A stretch of DNA of 64,000 nt from the NCBI GenBank assembly GCA_026225945.1, contig JAMJFZ010003739.1, forward strand, positions 1 to 64,000, written 5' to 3'. Position 1 is the stretch's first letter. Each line of letters begins with the position of its first letter. Below, in pieces: positions 46,871 to 58,784 of this stretch. The position numbers and the translations under genes were made by a program. Source of the stretch: Cricetomys ansorgei (Eukaryota; Chordata; Mammalia; Rodentia; Nesomyidae). The notes under the pieces are model-generated. The model was not told where the DNA came from. It worked only from the letters and a program-made list of their open reading frames with translations, and did no database searches.

Positions 46871-47723
46871 TTATTGTTATTATTTCTGCTTCAAAAGAGA
46901 TTAAACCTTGGTTTTTGTATGGGTTACTTTTATTCTGAGAATCTTTAACTCTGAATCAGCTATGGGATGCTCATGATATCTTTTCTCTTTCATGGCAAGT
47001 ATCTGTTGTAATCATTTCTTAGATATTGCTGGTTACTTGTTTGTTGATGCTGACAGTTCACCATTATGTTTAGTCTTATTGACCTCCTTGCACCTGTGTG
47101 CTTTGCAAAGCAAGGTAATGTAGATAAATTTCAGATGGTGACATCAGGTGGCCAAATCTCCTGGTTTATAGGCCAATAAGCAATCAGTGACAAAAAAAGG
47201 TGATTAGGCAAGTTGATTCAGTATTCAAAAAATTGAAATGAACCCATTATGTCCTGATAGACTTGGCAAAACAGAGCATTTGATGAGCCAAAATCCACAA
47301 GAAGATAACTGATTAGCACTTAGCATTCTTCATCCTGTTGGAATAAGATACTTGATACATCCTGTATGGCAAAGACCTGGAAAATACCGAAGTTCAGGTG
47401 AAGCCTGCCATTTCTGTTGTGTTACACTGTTTCATGGTTATTAAGTGTATGCTAAGCCACAGGCCATTCTCTTTTCACTGAAACAGGATCTGTTTTTAGC
47501 TCTGGTACATTTATGGTGCAGGTTAATATTTCTTGTGTGAATTCTGGTTAAAGGCCAAGAATCTTCAGGATGAGTGTTTAAATTAGACAGTTTCTGAGTC
47601 GCTTATCTCAGTTACATGATCCTAAAGTAGGAAGAGTCATTAGAAATAGACTGGTGCATAACTACTCTCTATAAGTGCCATCAAAATTAAACTAATTTGA
47701 ACTGTTGAAACTATTGAAAGAAC
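46871..47723. other. unannotated sequence
   Basis: No recognised element. Confidence 0.4.
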
Positions 47724-48556
47724 TGTGTTTGGTAGTAGTAAATTGGAGAATTAGAGTCAGAGTAAAAGGCAGTTTATTCTTTGGCTAGTTTAATCCCTAG
47801 TCCTATAGGGTTCCAGCCCCAGTATCTAATCTTAAACCTAGAATTGGAAAGCTTCAGCAGCCATACAATCTCATCTGTGAACCTAAACTTATAACGAATG
47901 CTTCAATTTCCAAGACTTACTGTTGACTGGCTCCTTTTACTAACTCCTTCTGAACTCAGAACTGTACTGAACTCAAATGACTCTTCTGGTTGACTTATTA
48001 AACTCACTTGCTGTTCTGGCTCAAGCTCTTCTCCAAGCTGCTGGTCCAAACTGACCTTCTGAGCCAGTTGACTGTTTCTGACAGAACTCTTCTTACTCTG
48101 TCTGACTATGGCTGACTCCCACAACTTCTCTGTCTGAACTGCTCTGCTCAGCTTCAAACTAACTCTTTCTCATGATTTCTCATGAATTCCCTCTTCCTGT
48201 CTGATACTCATGCCTTCTGATGAACGGTCTCTCTGTCTCTGCCTCAAACTGCCTGAGGCTGCCTCTCTAAACTGAGAGCCGGCTTTTGTATCTTGAGAAT
48301 TGGGCATGTCCTCACTCTGGCTCACTCTGCTAACGCTTCCTCTGATTCATCACTTGGATTACGGCTTGATCCCAGATGTAACTCCTGTCTGATACTAACT
48401 CCTTCTGAGCTCTGCTTTCTGACTCAACTTTCTCCTCTGCTTCTACTTGCTTCTGTCTTGGGAATTAAAGGCCTCTGCCTTCTGAATACTGGGAATAAAA
48501 GTGTCTACACTAGAGCAGCTATGCTGATGGATTAAAAGATTAAATGTCCTTCTACA
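47724..48556 (-). mobile_element. LTR-like dispersed element, copy C
   Basis: On the minus strand it begins TGTAGAAGGACATTTAATC (at 48556) and ends AACACA (at 47724), giving TG...CA termini and 833 bp. It is collinear with copies A and B through the CCTTTAATTCCC region, a TACAAAAG box near 48290, the CAGTTTGGACCAGCAGCTTGG region, and AATAAA near 47775. No target duplication is visible. The minus-strand frame 48157-47903 is inside the element and incidental. Confidence 0.65.
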
Positions 48557-49015
48557 TTAAATCTTATGTAAATCTAAGAGATGATTGTGTAATTGATGAT
48601 GAAGATGCAGGCGAAAAAATTATATATAGCGTTTAAATGTTATATCTTCAATTTATACAACCTAATTATACACTAGATTTTCTGAAACAAAATATATTGT
48701 AAAGCAATCACAATTAGAAAAATATGGAAGCACTGAAGAAGTTTCTCTAGATAGAACATTGTGAGCAGGCAGGAGAGACAACATGTATAATAGCTTAGCA
48801 AATAGAGTTTTCACTGTAATGATATGGTTATCAATATTTTCCAAAGGATAAAACTATTAAAGGGTATTGATTTATATTTCAAATTTAAATTTCTTTTTAA
48901 TTTAACTGTAACTTTTATAATTATAAGTTAAATAACTATAACTTTTAGCAATAAACATCTCTCCATTCAGATAATTTAGCAGTAGTACTGACAATCCACT
49001 GAAAATATGCATGCT
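48557..49015. other. unannotated AT-rich sequence
   Basis: No recognised feature. Confidence 0.4.
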
Positions 49016-49388
49016 TGTCTTAGCGTTCTGTTGCTGTGAAGAGACATCATGACCACAGCAATTTTGAAAGCATTTAATTGAGGCTTGCTTATAGTTTCAG
49101 AGATTTAGTCTGTTTTCATCATGGTGAGTAGTATGGGAGCATGCAGGCAGACATGGTGCTGGAGAAGTAGGTGAGAGTTTTATATCTGGATCTGCAGGCA
49201 TCAGGAAAGAAAGTCACTAGGACTGTCTTGAGCATTTGAAACCTCATCCAGTACACATGTCCTCCAACATGGCCACAACTACTCCAACAAAGCCACACAG
49301 CCTAATCCTTTCAAATACTTCCATTCCTTGCTGACCAATCATTTAACTATATGAGCCTATAGGGGCTATTCTTATTCAAACCACCACA
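49016..49388 (-). mobile_element. rodent LTR (MaLR/ORR1-like), antisense, near full length
   Basis: TGTCTTAGCGTTCTGTTGCT, GAAGAGACATCATGACCACA, GAGGCTTGCTTATAGTTTCA, GCAGACATGGTGCTGGAGAA, TCCTCCAACATGGCCACAAC and CTATTCTTATTCAAACCACC are the reverse-complement order of a common rodent LTR. Length is 373 bp with TG...CA termini. Confidence 0.7.
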
Positions 49389-50224
49389 CTACTCTATACC
49401 ACAGAGATAAGTGGTATTGTGAAAATATAGTAGTATTGAAAGAAACGAAACTCTGGGGGCATGGATAGATGTCTGAGGTTTGAACTCAAAGGAAAAAATC
49501 ACTGAAAAGTAATAACATGGACAAAAAAATTTGTGGAAGATCACATTGATCTTCCACAAAAATTATTTTTATTATTTCCAAAAATAAAAATAAAAATAAA
49601 AAATGATAGTTCTGGGGAACACAAAGCAAGGAAAATGCCTGAGTCATTTAAATCATGGAGACTGAGTAGTGTTTCTCAAATGATGAAGCAAAAATAACAT
49701 GGCTAGGAGCAGCAAGAGATATCAGGTGAGAAGCTAGCGACTAATTTATCTGATGGTATTTAAGATAAATTGCTGACACAATTTATCAGATTTTTTAAAT
49801 TCAATTTTTGGTGATTAAAGACTAGAATGTTGGGGAGGAGATTGGCTGATAACACATGTAGAAGTCTTCTGGAAGAGTCTGGAAGATTTTTGCCCTTGAT
49901 TAACAGTAGAAACAGCAGAGAGGGCTGCATTCTTTGATAAATCACTGAAAACACCTACTTAAATCTAATTGGTATATGAACAATTTTGCATGGCTACTGT
50001 ATTTAATGAATTCTAAAAGAAATATCTCTTAGGAAGTCATCACCATACCTATTACATCCAAAAGTTTCTTCTTGTCTGTACTAGTTATTACAATTAGTTA
50101 GAAGAGAATGATTAACACAATTTTATGTTAACAATATTCTCTTTAGCAGTTTTAATCATAGATATTTTAAGATTATTGAACTCATTTTGTAGAGCAGGCT
50201 AAAATTTTAATCCTGCATGCATAT
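49389..50224. other. unannotated; includes a perfect hairpin
   Basis: It contains the inverted repeat at 49530-49560 and an AAATA repeat at 49580-49604. No dispersed element is named. Confidence 0.4.
49530..49560. repeat. perfect 14-bp inverted repeat, 3-nt loop
   Basis: TTTGTGGAAGATCA, then CAT, then TGATCTTCCACAAA. Both arms pair without mismatch. There is no T-run terminator context and none is expected in this genome. Confidence 0.9.
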
Positions 50225-50470
50225 TTAATTTTTTATTATTTGAAAATTTCATACATGCAAGTAATGTCTTTTGTCAAACTCATACCACCCACTTCACCAG
50301 TACTACTCTTGTTCCCCACCACCACCATTTTCCCTCCCAACTTCATGTTCTCTGCCTTTCAAACTCACTGAATCACGTAGTGCTTCCTGTGTGAGCATGG
50401 GGGTCACTTACATGGTGGATTGTGAGTGTATATTTGAGTCAATGAGATGTGATTGAACATATGATAATTT
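50225..50470 (-). mobile_element. L1 3'-UTR fragment, antisense
   Basis: TTTATTATTTGAAAATTTCA, TACATGCAAGTAATG, TTCATGTTCTCTGCC and AAACTCACTGAATCACGTAG follow the reverse complement of a muroid L1 3' UTR. The plus-strand frame here is incidental. Confidence 0.6.
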
Positions 50471-51989
50471 AAGGAGGAAAGATTATTAAGAACTAGAGGC
50501 AGAACAATTTACAAGAATGTTACTTTTTTTGTTGAAGATTTAAAAAAAAAAAGCACAATTTTACAACAGTAAAATTAAAGTTGAGAAAAGCTTAAAAGTA
50601 TTTGAGAAGTTACCAAAAAAAAAAAAGGTGCTCTAGATCTTAAATAAGTATGTTAGATTAGCCTAGAAGTATTTACACATGGGAAGGAAAAGAATAAGTT
50701 GCAACCATTTTGTTTATGAATATTAGTGCCTCATGTCACTTTGAGTGGAGTCACCTGGTGACAGTATGCTGGAAAACAGCCTTTCTCTTCTGGAGTACAT
50801 TTTCACAGACTTTGTCTTGCTACAGTTTTGTCATGACATGGTTAACAACCCCCTCCCCCCATATATAAAATGCTTGGTGAGCTACCTCTAAATCAATGTA
50901 ATGACTTAATCTACATACCCACATATACTTAATTGTTACTATTTTCAAAAATAAAAATTTTAAAAATGTCTTAGGAATAGCAAAGTTAAAAATAGCAGAC
51001 CAATATACGGGCAGCAAATGTGCTACCTAGAGTAGAAAGACATATTGAAAAGTGAGACTTTACACTCTGTATATTGTACAAACTACAAACGTGAAACAGA
51101 TAAATCCAGCCTGACTTGATGAAGTAAAATATAAAGATCACAGGAGGTCTCCTATCACTCTTAGATTTTATGTTGACTTGACATTAAATTTCATTTTAAA
51201 TGTGTATTCTCAGGTTTTCAATGTTCAAAAGCAACTCATTTCTATTCTTTTATTTAATCCCATCAGTTTTGACCAAATTGGACATCTATGAACATTCAGT
51301 GCCAAAGTAATTAAAATAAATAAGAAGTCATTCCATGATATCTCTAAGGTGTTGGCTTTCAAACCAGTTGAAACATCATGGGTTTTTGACTCTGGCTTTC
51401 ATTTTTCTTTGTCATCATATGATCACAAGTGGAAAATGAACTTGAATAATGGAATAATGCAATTTTTGTAATGATTTGGCAAAACCATTTTTCTTAGAAT
51501 AGAAACCATTAGCTGGATGACAAAGATGCATAGAAATCAAGACTCCTAGTCCTATGAGTTGCAACTGCCATTTAAATTTCTCATATATACATTGGATGGT
51601 CACTGTAATGAAGGAAGAAATATTCTGTTTCTTATGAGGCCCAGAGCTATTCCTCAGACTTTTAGTTTGCTGAGTTCTGCATTATGCACTCAGGGAGTGG
51701 AGATGTTGATCTCGGTGTGTAGCCTACCCCTGAAAGGCACACTGCCATTATCACCATTCTCCTCCTCTTTGCCATCACCACCATTATCATCTCCATCAAT
51801 GTCATCATCATTATATTTGTCATTGAATAATAATGATTTTAATGAGATTATTGATGCAAAACCATTTGTGCACCATTATAAACAAATACATATATAACTA
51901 AATGTATAACTAGATAGTAATATATAATATAATATAATTAGATGTATAATTAAATATAATATGTAATTAGAAGTTTTATATATATATTC
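50471..51989. other. unannotated sequence
   Basis: It has A-runs near 50548 and 50616, and a CATCA/CACCA-rich patch at 51750-51820 inside an incidental 112-codon frame. No dispersed element is named. Confidence 0.4.
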
Positions 51990-51993
51990 ATGG

Positions 51994-52044
<51 letters not shown>

Positions 52045-52128
52045 GTGTGTGTGCATGCATGTGTGTGTATATATATATATATGTATATTTGTGTGTGTGT
52101 GTGTTTGTGTGTGTAGATATATATAGTG
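51990..52128. repeat. compound (TC)n-(TA)n-(TG)n microsatellite
   Basis: CT units to 52014, TA units to 52034, then TG, GCATGC and TATA/TG blocks. Confidence 0.95.
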
Positions 52129-52139
52129 CACAATTAGAA

Positions 52140-53140
52140 ATGGTATTTTATGAAACAACCTAAAAAAAAAATCTTCTCCATAAGGAAAGAAACAAACACT
52201 GGATTAGGGACACAGCACAATGAAACAAAAATCTTTGCCCACTATGTATCTGACAGGAGTTTTTCATATAGGGTATATAAACAAATGTCAAATTAAACAC
52301 ACAACCAAATCAAATAAAAAATGATTGATGGTTGGAATAGGTAGTTAGTCAAAGAAGAAACACAAATGTCCCTTAAATACTTGAAAAAAATGATCCTACA
52401 TCCTTAGGAATTATGGATACTCATATTAAAGCAGTTTTTACAGTTCCATCTCGTCCCAGTCAGGATGGATAAACTGAAGAAAACAAATGACTTTAAATGC
52501 TGGCAGTTCCCATGCACTGTTGAGTATACTACAAACTGTGGATAAAAGCATAGAGATTCTTCAAAAATAATAAAATATGACAACCATGTTCCCAGATACA
52601 TTCTTTTAGGAAGATACCTTAAGAAATATAAATCAGAATATCATAGACATACTTGCACATTCATGTTTATAGACTTGCCATTCATGATAACCATGAAATG
52701 GAATGACCCTAAATGTCCCTCAAGATATGAATGGGTAAAGTAAATATGGTGTATATACACAATCTAATTTTATATAACCACAAAGAAAAGTCATAACATT
52801 TTCAGGGAGATATTCATGCAACTGAATATTATGTTAAGTGAAATAAGCCAGACCTTTGAAAAAAGAATGCTGTATGTTTACATTCACATATGGGAACTAA
52901 TTTTAAAATTGTGTGTGTGCTTATTTACACATGTGAGTGTGCAGGTTATAAAACTAGAAAACCTACCATTAGAGGGAAGAATGAGGTCTTAAAGGAGGTA
53001 GACAATAGAGAAGGTTCTGAAATATATGTAATAGGTAGACAGAATATGAGTCTGATTGGGGAAATAAGGAGAACCATTCAGAACCAGGACAGGATGTTAG
53101 AGACAGCAGTGGGTGTCAGGAGACATGAAAACAAAGTATA
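52140..53140 (+). mobile_element. L1 ORF2 3' part and start of 3' UTR, sense
   Basis: Ordered ORF2 landmarks: AATCTTTGCCCACTATGTAT and CTGACAGGAG, CACATTCATGTTTATAGACT, TGGAATGACCCTAAATGTCC, GAATGGGTAAAGTAAATATG and GTGTATATACACAATCTAAT, TTAAGTGAAATAAGCCAGAC, and CACATATGGGAACTAATTTT. The 3' UTR begins with TTACACATGTGAGTGTGCAG and a purine-rich stretch. Frameshifts and stops are frequent, so it is not functional. Confidence 0.75.
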
Positions 53141-53581
53141 ATGATATATATATATATATGAAGATGTCAGGATGGAATTCACTAATTTGCATGATCATGT
53201 AGTATAATTAAGATATTTCTATAAATACAAAAATAATGTAGACGTATATTTAGAATGTATCACATGTAAATCTATGCAGTAGATTTTATAAAGTAGAGAT
53301 TTATTTAAATAGAATTAATCTAATTGAATAAAATTAAACTTTGGGGTGAGAAATAGGTAATGAGATAGTCACTATCTCTAAACCAAGAAGAGGCACCTGT
53401 AGATTTTAGAAGTATTTATTGAATGCAAATTGCCTGATACCAGGTTTGGTACGGTAGGATTGAGCAGATGTTTAGAGAAAACAGAAGATTCCTTTGATCT
53501 TTTCTTAGTGTGATGTAATCCAACATCAAAGACATTTTTAACACTCTTAAAGAGCTGAAATAGTTGGTATATTGATTTACG
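53141..53581. other. unannotated sequence
   Basis: Short (TA)n at 53143-53159. AT-rich, with no recognised feature. Confidence 0.4.
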
Positions 53582-53790
53582 ATTTTCTTTCTTCCTTTGT
53601 CTCTTTCTTCTTTCTTTGCTTTTTTCTTTTCTTTTTCTTTTTCTTTCTTTTTCTTCTTTTTTTCTGGTTTCTTTAGACAGAATTTTTCTGTTGTAACTCT
53701 GACTGTCCTGGAACTAACTTTGTAACCTAGGCTGACCTGCCTCTGCTTCCGACTTCTGGGATTAAAGATCTTCACCACTAATGCCCAGCT
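53582..53790 (-). mobile_element. B1 SINE, antisense, with an expanded TTTC-rich tail
   Basis: A TTCTTT/TTTTC tract of about 80 bases (53582-53663) is the antisense tail. The body has TTTAGACAGAATTTTTCTG, GACTGTCCTGGAACTAACTT, GCTGACCTGCCTCTGCTTCC and TGGGATTAAAGATCTTCACC. It carries CTGTTGTAACTCTGACTG. The minus-strand frame 53859-53416, 147 codons, translates this tail into a poly-lysine run and is not a gene. Confidence 0.88.
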
Positions 53791-53889
53791 AAATTTTTCT
53801 TCTTTTAATAAAGATAATGAAGAGAAAATATATTTATGTATTGAATTGAAGGCACACAAATAAAACTGTGCTCTAAATTAGAATTTTCA

Positions 53890-54760
53890 AAGCTTGGCTC
53901 AATCTAGTTGTAGAGGCACAAACTTACATTGATGTACAGCATAAATGAATTACTCTGTGGCCTGGCAATTGAGTATGCAATAATTATAGCATAATGAGAT
54001 AATGAAGAGACTCTGTCAGGCTTTCTTAGGCAGAGAGGCTTGAGGATACAAATATTTGAAAACAGAGAATACCAATTAGTTTTCATGCTTCCCTATTAGT
54101 AGGACGGAGTGTTACATTTTGTCGATTCTGTACTGGTAGGAAAGCAGGAGGGGAGCAAAATGCAGCTCACATCATGGGTCTGGTGTTGAACAAGTCATGG
54201 CCATTATGTGCGGGATACAATAGAGTAATTAAAAATCAGATTGCCTTACCAGAAATGCTACTTCTGTGCTATTGTGGCATAAGTGACACACAGGGCATGG
54301 CTACAGCCTGTTCTCCTGATTCTCTTGGTTTGCCTGGAATTAGGATCCTGAATGTGCTGTTTATTGGCACTTATCTACAAAAACAGCATCATTTTAGGTT
54401 AATTACAATTATATGTATGTTCTAGCTGTTTGATCTCTGTCAGGCCTGGAAGGGTCGATTAAACTGTGCTTAAATTTGTGCCGCTTTGTGGGTGTCCAGT
54501 AAATGAGAAGCATCAGTAGTTGTGTACTAAGGTTAATTTGTTCTGTAAAATTACACAGATTTCTCCAGAGTATTCATTAGTAGCATAAAGCAGAGAGAGA
54601 ACATAGATACTGACTGATTATTATCACTGTCATACAGTTGTTTTGATAAACTTTGAGTTAGGATAACTTCCCAGATTTCAACAAATAAATCAGATCATGA
54701 CAAACATTAGGTCTCACATCTATTTTAGTAAAAGCTATGTGTGTGATTTTCTGAGAATCA
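53890..54760. other. unique block, candidate conserved noncoding element
   Basis: 870 bases with no repeat I recognise, bounded by repeats upstream. It has several homeodomain-type sites (GAGTAATTAAAAATCAG, GGTTAATTACAATTATATG), scattered CpGs and balanced composition. The 83-codon frame at 54174-54425 has no recognised domain. Conservation is inferred from texture only. Confidence 0.35.
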
Positions 54761-55304
54761 CCAGCCAACCACATTGGAGAGCTACCTGATGTGGCAACTT
54801 ACAGAAGAGGTTTGCAATGACCTTTCAATGTTCAGGAGATACTCAGCACCTTTCAACTATTCTAATGTGTTTCAGAGCATACTTTTTCCATTTGAGACTA
54901 AAAATAAATTATTTCCTATAGAAAGTCAAGTATGTATTTCTTAGAAACCTTCTTATATAGACAAATAGAAAAATAAATTTATAATAATATCTATCATCAC
55001 CTCTTGGAAATAAGCATAAAGTTCCAAACTTCTTAGTTAAAAATTTGTGGTAGTCAGTGTTACAGGTATGTACTACAATAGATAAAGGGTACACTGACAT
55101 TTATACTATAGAGCTCATCTGTGAGTTCTTGGACAAGCCTTCTGTACAAGAATAATTGGTCCATGGTTCTGAGTTTTTTGGTTTTTCTTTTCTTTTCCTG
55201 ACTATATTATGCATAAACAGATTTATGTTTTCCTTCTCAAAGTAGACCAAAATATCTTTGATTTTATTTTTAAATTGAATTGTGACTAGTGAAGCACAAT
55301 TTAT
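54761..55304. other. unannotated sequence
   Basis: No recognised feature. Confidence 0.4.
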
Positions 55305-55675
55305 TTTTTATTTTATTTATTTGTGTTTGTATGTGTGTGATATCTGTGTGTTTATAGTAATATGTGTATGGTATATGTGCATGTGTATATGTAGTTGCTT
55401 ACACCTTTGCATGCATTTGGAGGTCAGAAGGGAATGCTGAGTGTTCTGCTCTATCACTCTGCCTTATTCCGTTGAGACAGGATCCCTTACTGAACCTTGA
55501 CCTCAGTCCAAGTAATTCTCTTATTCACCCTTTTCCTGGTTCTGAAGTTACTGGTACACATTGTACACTCACCACTCAGTTCTGTTCCCATGGGTTTGGG
55601 AATTTGGACCCAGGACATAACATGTGGCAGCAAGCATTCTTACTCATGAAGGCATCTTCTCATCCCCTGGCAAAG
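55305..55675 (-). mobile_element. B4-like SINE, antisense
   Basis: A TG-rich tail, GCATGCATTTGGAGGTCAGA, GTTGAGACAGGATCCCTTAC, TTTGGGAATTTGGACCCAGG and GCAGCAAGCATTCTTACTCA are in the antisense order of a B4/RSINE. The 115-codon frame on the plus strand lies inside it. Confidence 0.7.
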
Positions 55676-56099
55676 ATTTCACAAAAGAACCTCAGATCAT
55701 TCAGAGTGTAGGAGAATACCTGCAGCCATGGGGCACCTGTTCTGTGGATTTAAACAGCTGGAGTTGACAATTTCTAAGGAGAATGCAAAATTTTCTACTT
55801 AATAAAATATTTAAATTAAAAATACTGTAAAGACAACACAAACTGTATATTGCCTTTTTCCACAATAATAATTCAGTATCATTTCTCAAGGAAATACAAT
55901 ACAATTTTGAGGTTTTTCTATGGTTTCATTGTAAGTACTTACTATAGTTTACTTAAGAATTCTACTGTTATAAATTCTATATATATTTTCCAGAATATAC
56001 TGAAGTGTTACATTGATACAAATTCTATCACTGACTTTAGAAATCTATTTTTTAAAAAAAATATGTAGTTAATTTCATTGCACATAAATCTTATTCCCC
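55676..56099. other. unannotated AT-rich sequence
   Basis: No recognised feature. Confidence 0.4.
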
Positions 56100-56760
56100 T
56101 GTGACAACCAGTTTCTGAGCATACATTCTCTGAAGTAAAATGATAGTTTAAAGCTCTTAAGGCTTTCAACATAGTTGCAGATTTTCACTTAAACAGAGGT
56201 TAAGTAGAGAACTCTTTTCATTAAAGTCTCAGATTATATTAAGGGTGACTGTGGCTGCTTAATGAAATAAAAGCCTCTTAATTGTTTTGTTTTCAATGTT
56301 CCAACTGGTAAGATTTTCATGACTAGTCTTCATTAATGCCGGTCTCCTCTCAGGGTTACGAAAGTTATTATGTCCACAGCACTGCTCCAGCTCTGTACAC
56401 ACTAGTAATTGCATTTTCTCTAGAAGCTTTATTTAGTTAGAATTCTTGAAGCCTGCTTAGCTACACAGAAAGAAAATAGATCTTTAAACCATTAGACAGT
56501 AAAATAAATCACTTAACTCTTTGCTGACAATTTTGAAATTCTGGCTCTGCTCACCACTCCTAAAGCAAATTGTTCTCAACATCACTTTTCATAACACACA
56601 AACCTGAAACTTTACTTCATTTAATTAAGGTTTAGGTTAAATTTCACAGGAGGCAGAGTAACTCACAGAAAAGAATAGAGAAGCGAAGAGTCATTGTTGT
56701 GAAAATGACTTGGATGTTTGTTCAGCTCACCGGTGCCTGCAGTTAACACAGTCTACTTCC
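56100..56760. other. unique block, candidate conserved noncoding element
   Basis: No repeat recognised. AT-rich homeodomain-type motifs are present (CTTCATTAATGCC, CTAGTAATTGCATT), with a mixed composition. Conservation is not shown. Confidence 0.3.
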
Positions 56761-56865
56761 TGCAGCTCCTGTTTTAGTTTTAATATATCCCAATCCAAAT
56801 ATCAAACATCCCATAAGGAAAATCCACATCAGTCGCTGTGTGCTATTTGTGAAGAGGTGAAAGCA

Positions 56866-56945
56866 TGGGTTGGCAATATAGACTGAGGGTAGAATGCTTC
56901 CCTGCCATTGCAAGGTTATGGGTTTCATTTCCAGAAAGATGTGAG
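56866..56945 (+). mobile_element. ID-like SINE
   Basis: GGTTGGCAATATAGACTGAG, GGTAGAATGCTTCCCTGCC and GGTTATGGGTTTCATTTCCA follow the tRNA-derived body of an ID element, without a clear A-rich tail. Confidence 0.6.
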
Positions 56946-57051
56946 AGAATGAAACATAGCTAGCCATTGAGAATATAATTTTGTGTATTATGTACAGACA
57001 CAAGAGTCATGGCAATCATCATCATTATTTTTCTGCTGATTTCCTTTTGTT

Positions 57052-57207
57052 ATTTTTTTTTAAATTTTCGAGACAGGGTTTCTCTGTTGTAACTGTGACT
57101 ATCCTGGAACTCATATTGTAGACCACACTGGTCTCAAACTCACAGAGATCTGCCTGCCTCTGCCTCCCGAGTGTTGAGATTAAAGGCGTGTGCCACCACT
57201 GCCTGGC
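57052..57207 (-). mobile_element. B1 SINE, antisense
   Basis: A T-run tail, CGAGACAGGGTTTCTCTGTT, GACCACACTGGTCTCAAACT, CACAGAGATCTGCCTGCCTC and TTAAAGGCGTGTGCCACCAC mark the best-preserved B1 of the window. It carries CTGTTGTAACTGTGACT. Confidence 0.95.
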
Positions 57208-58784
57208 ATGAGTACTGGAAATTATTGACAGTGCTCAGTCAGGAAACTGGTTTGGAAACTAATGTTAAGGAAAAAAAACTCCTCAATCATTTATACATTT
57301 TACTCCATTTTTCATTTCTATAGCGTGCTTCTTTTGAATATTAAATTGTTTATTTAAATAACAGTTTTTTGTGGAAAATTTAGAATTTTTCTTATTTTCT
57401 ATTGTTAATTAATTTTCTTAACACAGTTAATCCCAATGCAATAAAATAATTTGTCTGAGATTAATATAGATGGGTAGATTATAAGTTATAATTTACTATG
57501 CTTGGAATATGGATTTTTTAACAATTATTTTCACCTTAAAATTATGATTTAGATTGAACTAGGAAGTTTGCTGGAAGATTACAATTTACAATGTATACGA
57601 TTATACATACATAAACACACATATATAATTTACTGAAGAATCAGATATAGGTATAGATATATGACAAGATCTGTAATTAGGATGTCATTGGTCATGTCAA
57701 ACAAAGGACCTGTAAAAAAATGCTGGCTAACTAAGACTTAAGATATTAAACAACACATTATTTTCTCAACATACATTGGACATTTCATAGGCAAGAAGCT
57801 ATTAAAATCCTGCCAAACAATTTTGACATTACATTGGAAGTACATCTTGAGATCAGTTCATTTTACTGGAAAATGAATTTTAATACAATGATGATTTAAA
57901 GAATGATAAATATGTAGTTGAAAGATTTGAAAAAAAATATTGGATAAGATGCAAAAAATCCATAGAAAATTTTACTTTTAGATTTTCAGAGCATTTTTAC
58001 CAAAATGCTTTAATATAAAATAAACTTTTAGTATTTTATTTTAAGCTTTGTTACTATGACATAAATATCACCTTTTAACAATTAAGTTCTGCACTATTGT
58101 GAATTTTCCTTAAAAAACATGTACAATGTTATTTATTTTATTTGTAGGTTTCAGGCAGATAAAAAAAAAAAAAAAAAGGCTACATGCCATCTCCTGAAAT
58201 CACACTGAGTCAAGAGCCTTGACAGAGTTTGCAAGATGTGAAGGTCATGATCGGAGTAGTTTTAAGGGGAAAGTCATTATTCTTCTGAAAATCTTAAGTA
58301 GATTAAACATGAAAGAGGAAACTAGACACCTTGAATTCAGCATTGAAACATATGTAACAAAACTCAGAGGTAAAATGTGTGGGATAGAGATGACAGAAAA
58401 TTTAATTCAGAAATAGTCAAAGTACTTTCTCAAGAGAGCACTTGAAGACGATTTAGAGTTTTTCAAAATGAAAAAAGAGAGTCAAGAAAGATAAGTGCAA
58501 TTAAAACATATTGGTCCCTGTTGGTTTTTAATGCACTTATAAAATGTGCCTGGCAGAAAGAATCTGGGGTCACACTATGAATTGAAAAATGTTTTGATTG
58601 GAGATATGCAATGAGATAATTCGACTGAATGAGTTGAATGGATCTTAAAATTATGTAGAAAATCCTACACTGGGTATATAACATCTTTATCCAGAATAAG
58701 GATCAGAAAATTGAGAAAGCATATATGCACTTACATCTATGAAATTTCCATCTATGAATCATTTGTTCTTTGTTCTTTGGTCTG
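57208..58784. other. unannotated; A17 run at 58161-58177
   Basis: AT-rich, with a 17-base A-run whose upstream side shows no AATAAA or known retrotransposed sequence. No element is named. Confidence 0.4.

Noticed and set aside
53416..53859. Longest frame of the window, 147 codons on the minus strand
   Set aside because: Its centre is a poly-lysine/glutamate run translated from the tail of an antisense B1, and the rest covers the B1 body. Not a gene.
58161..58177. A17 run as the tail of a processed pseudogene
   Set aside because: No AATAAA signal, known cDNA-like sequence or target duplication is evident upstream.
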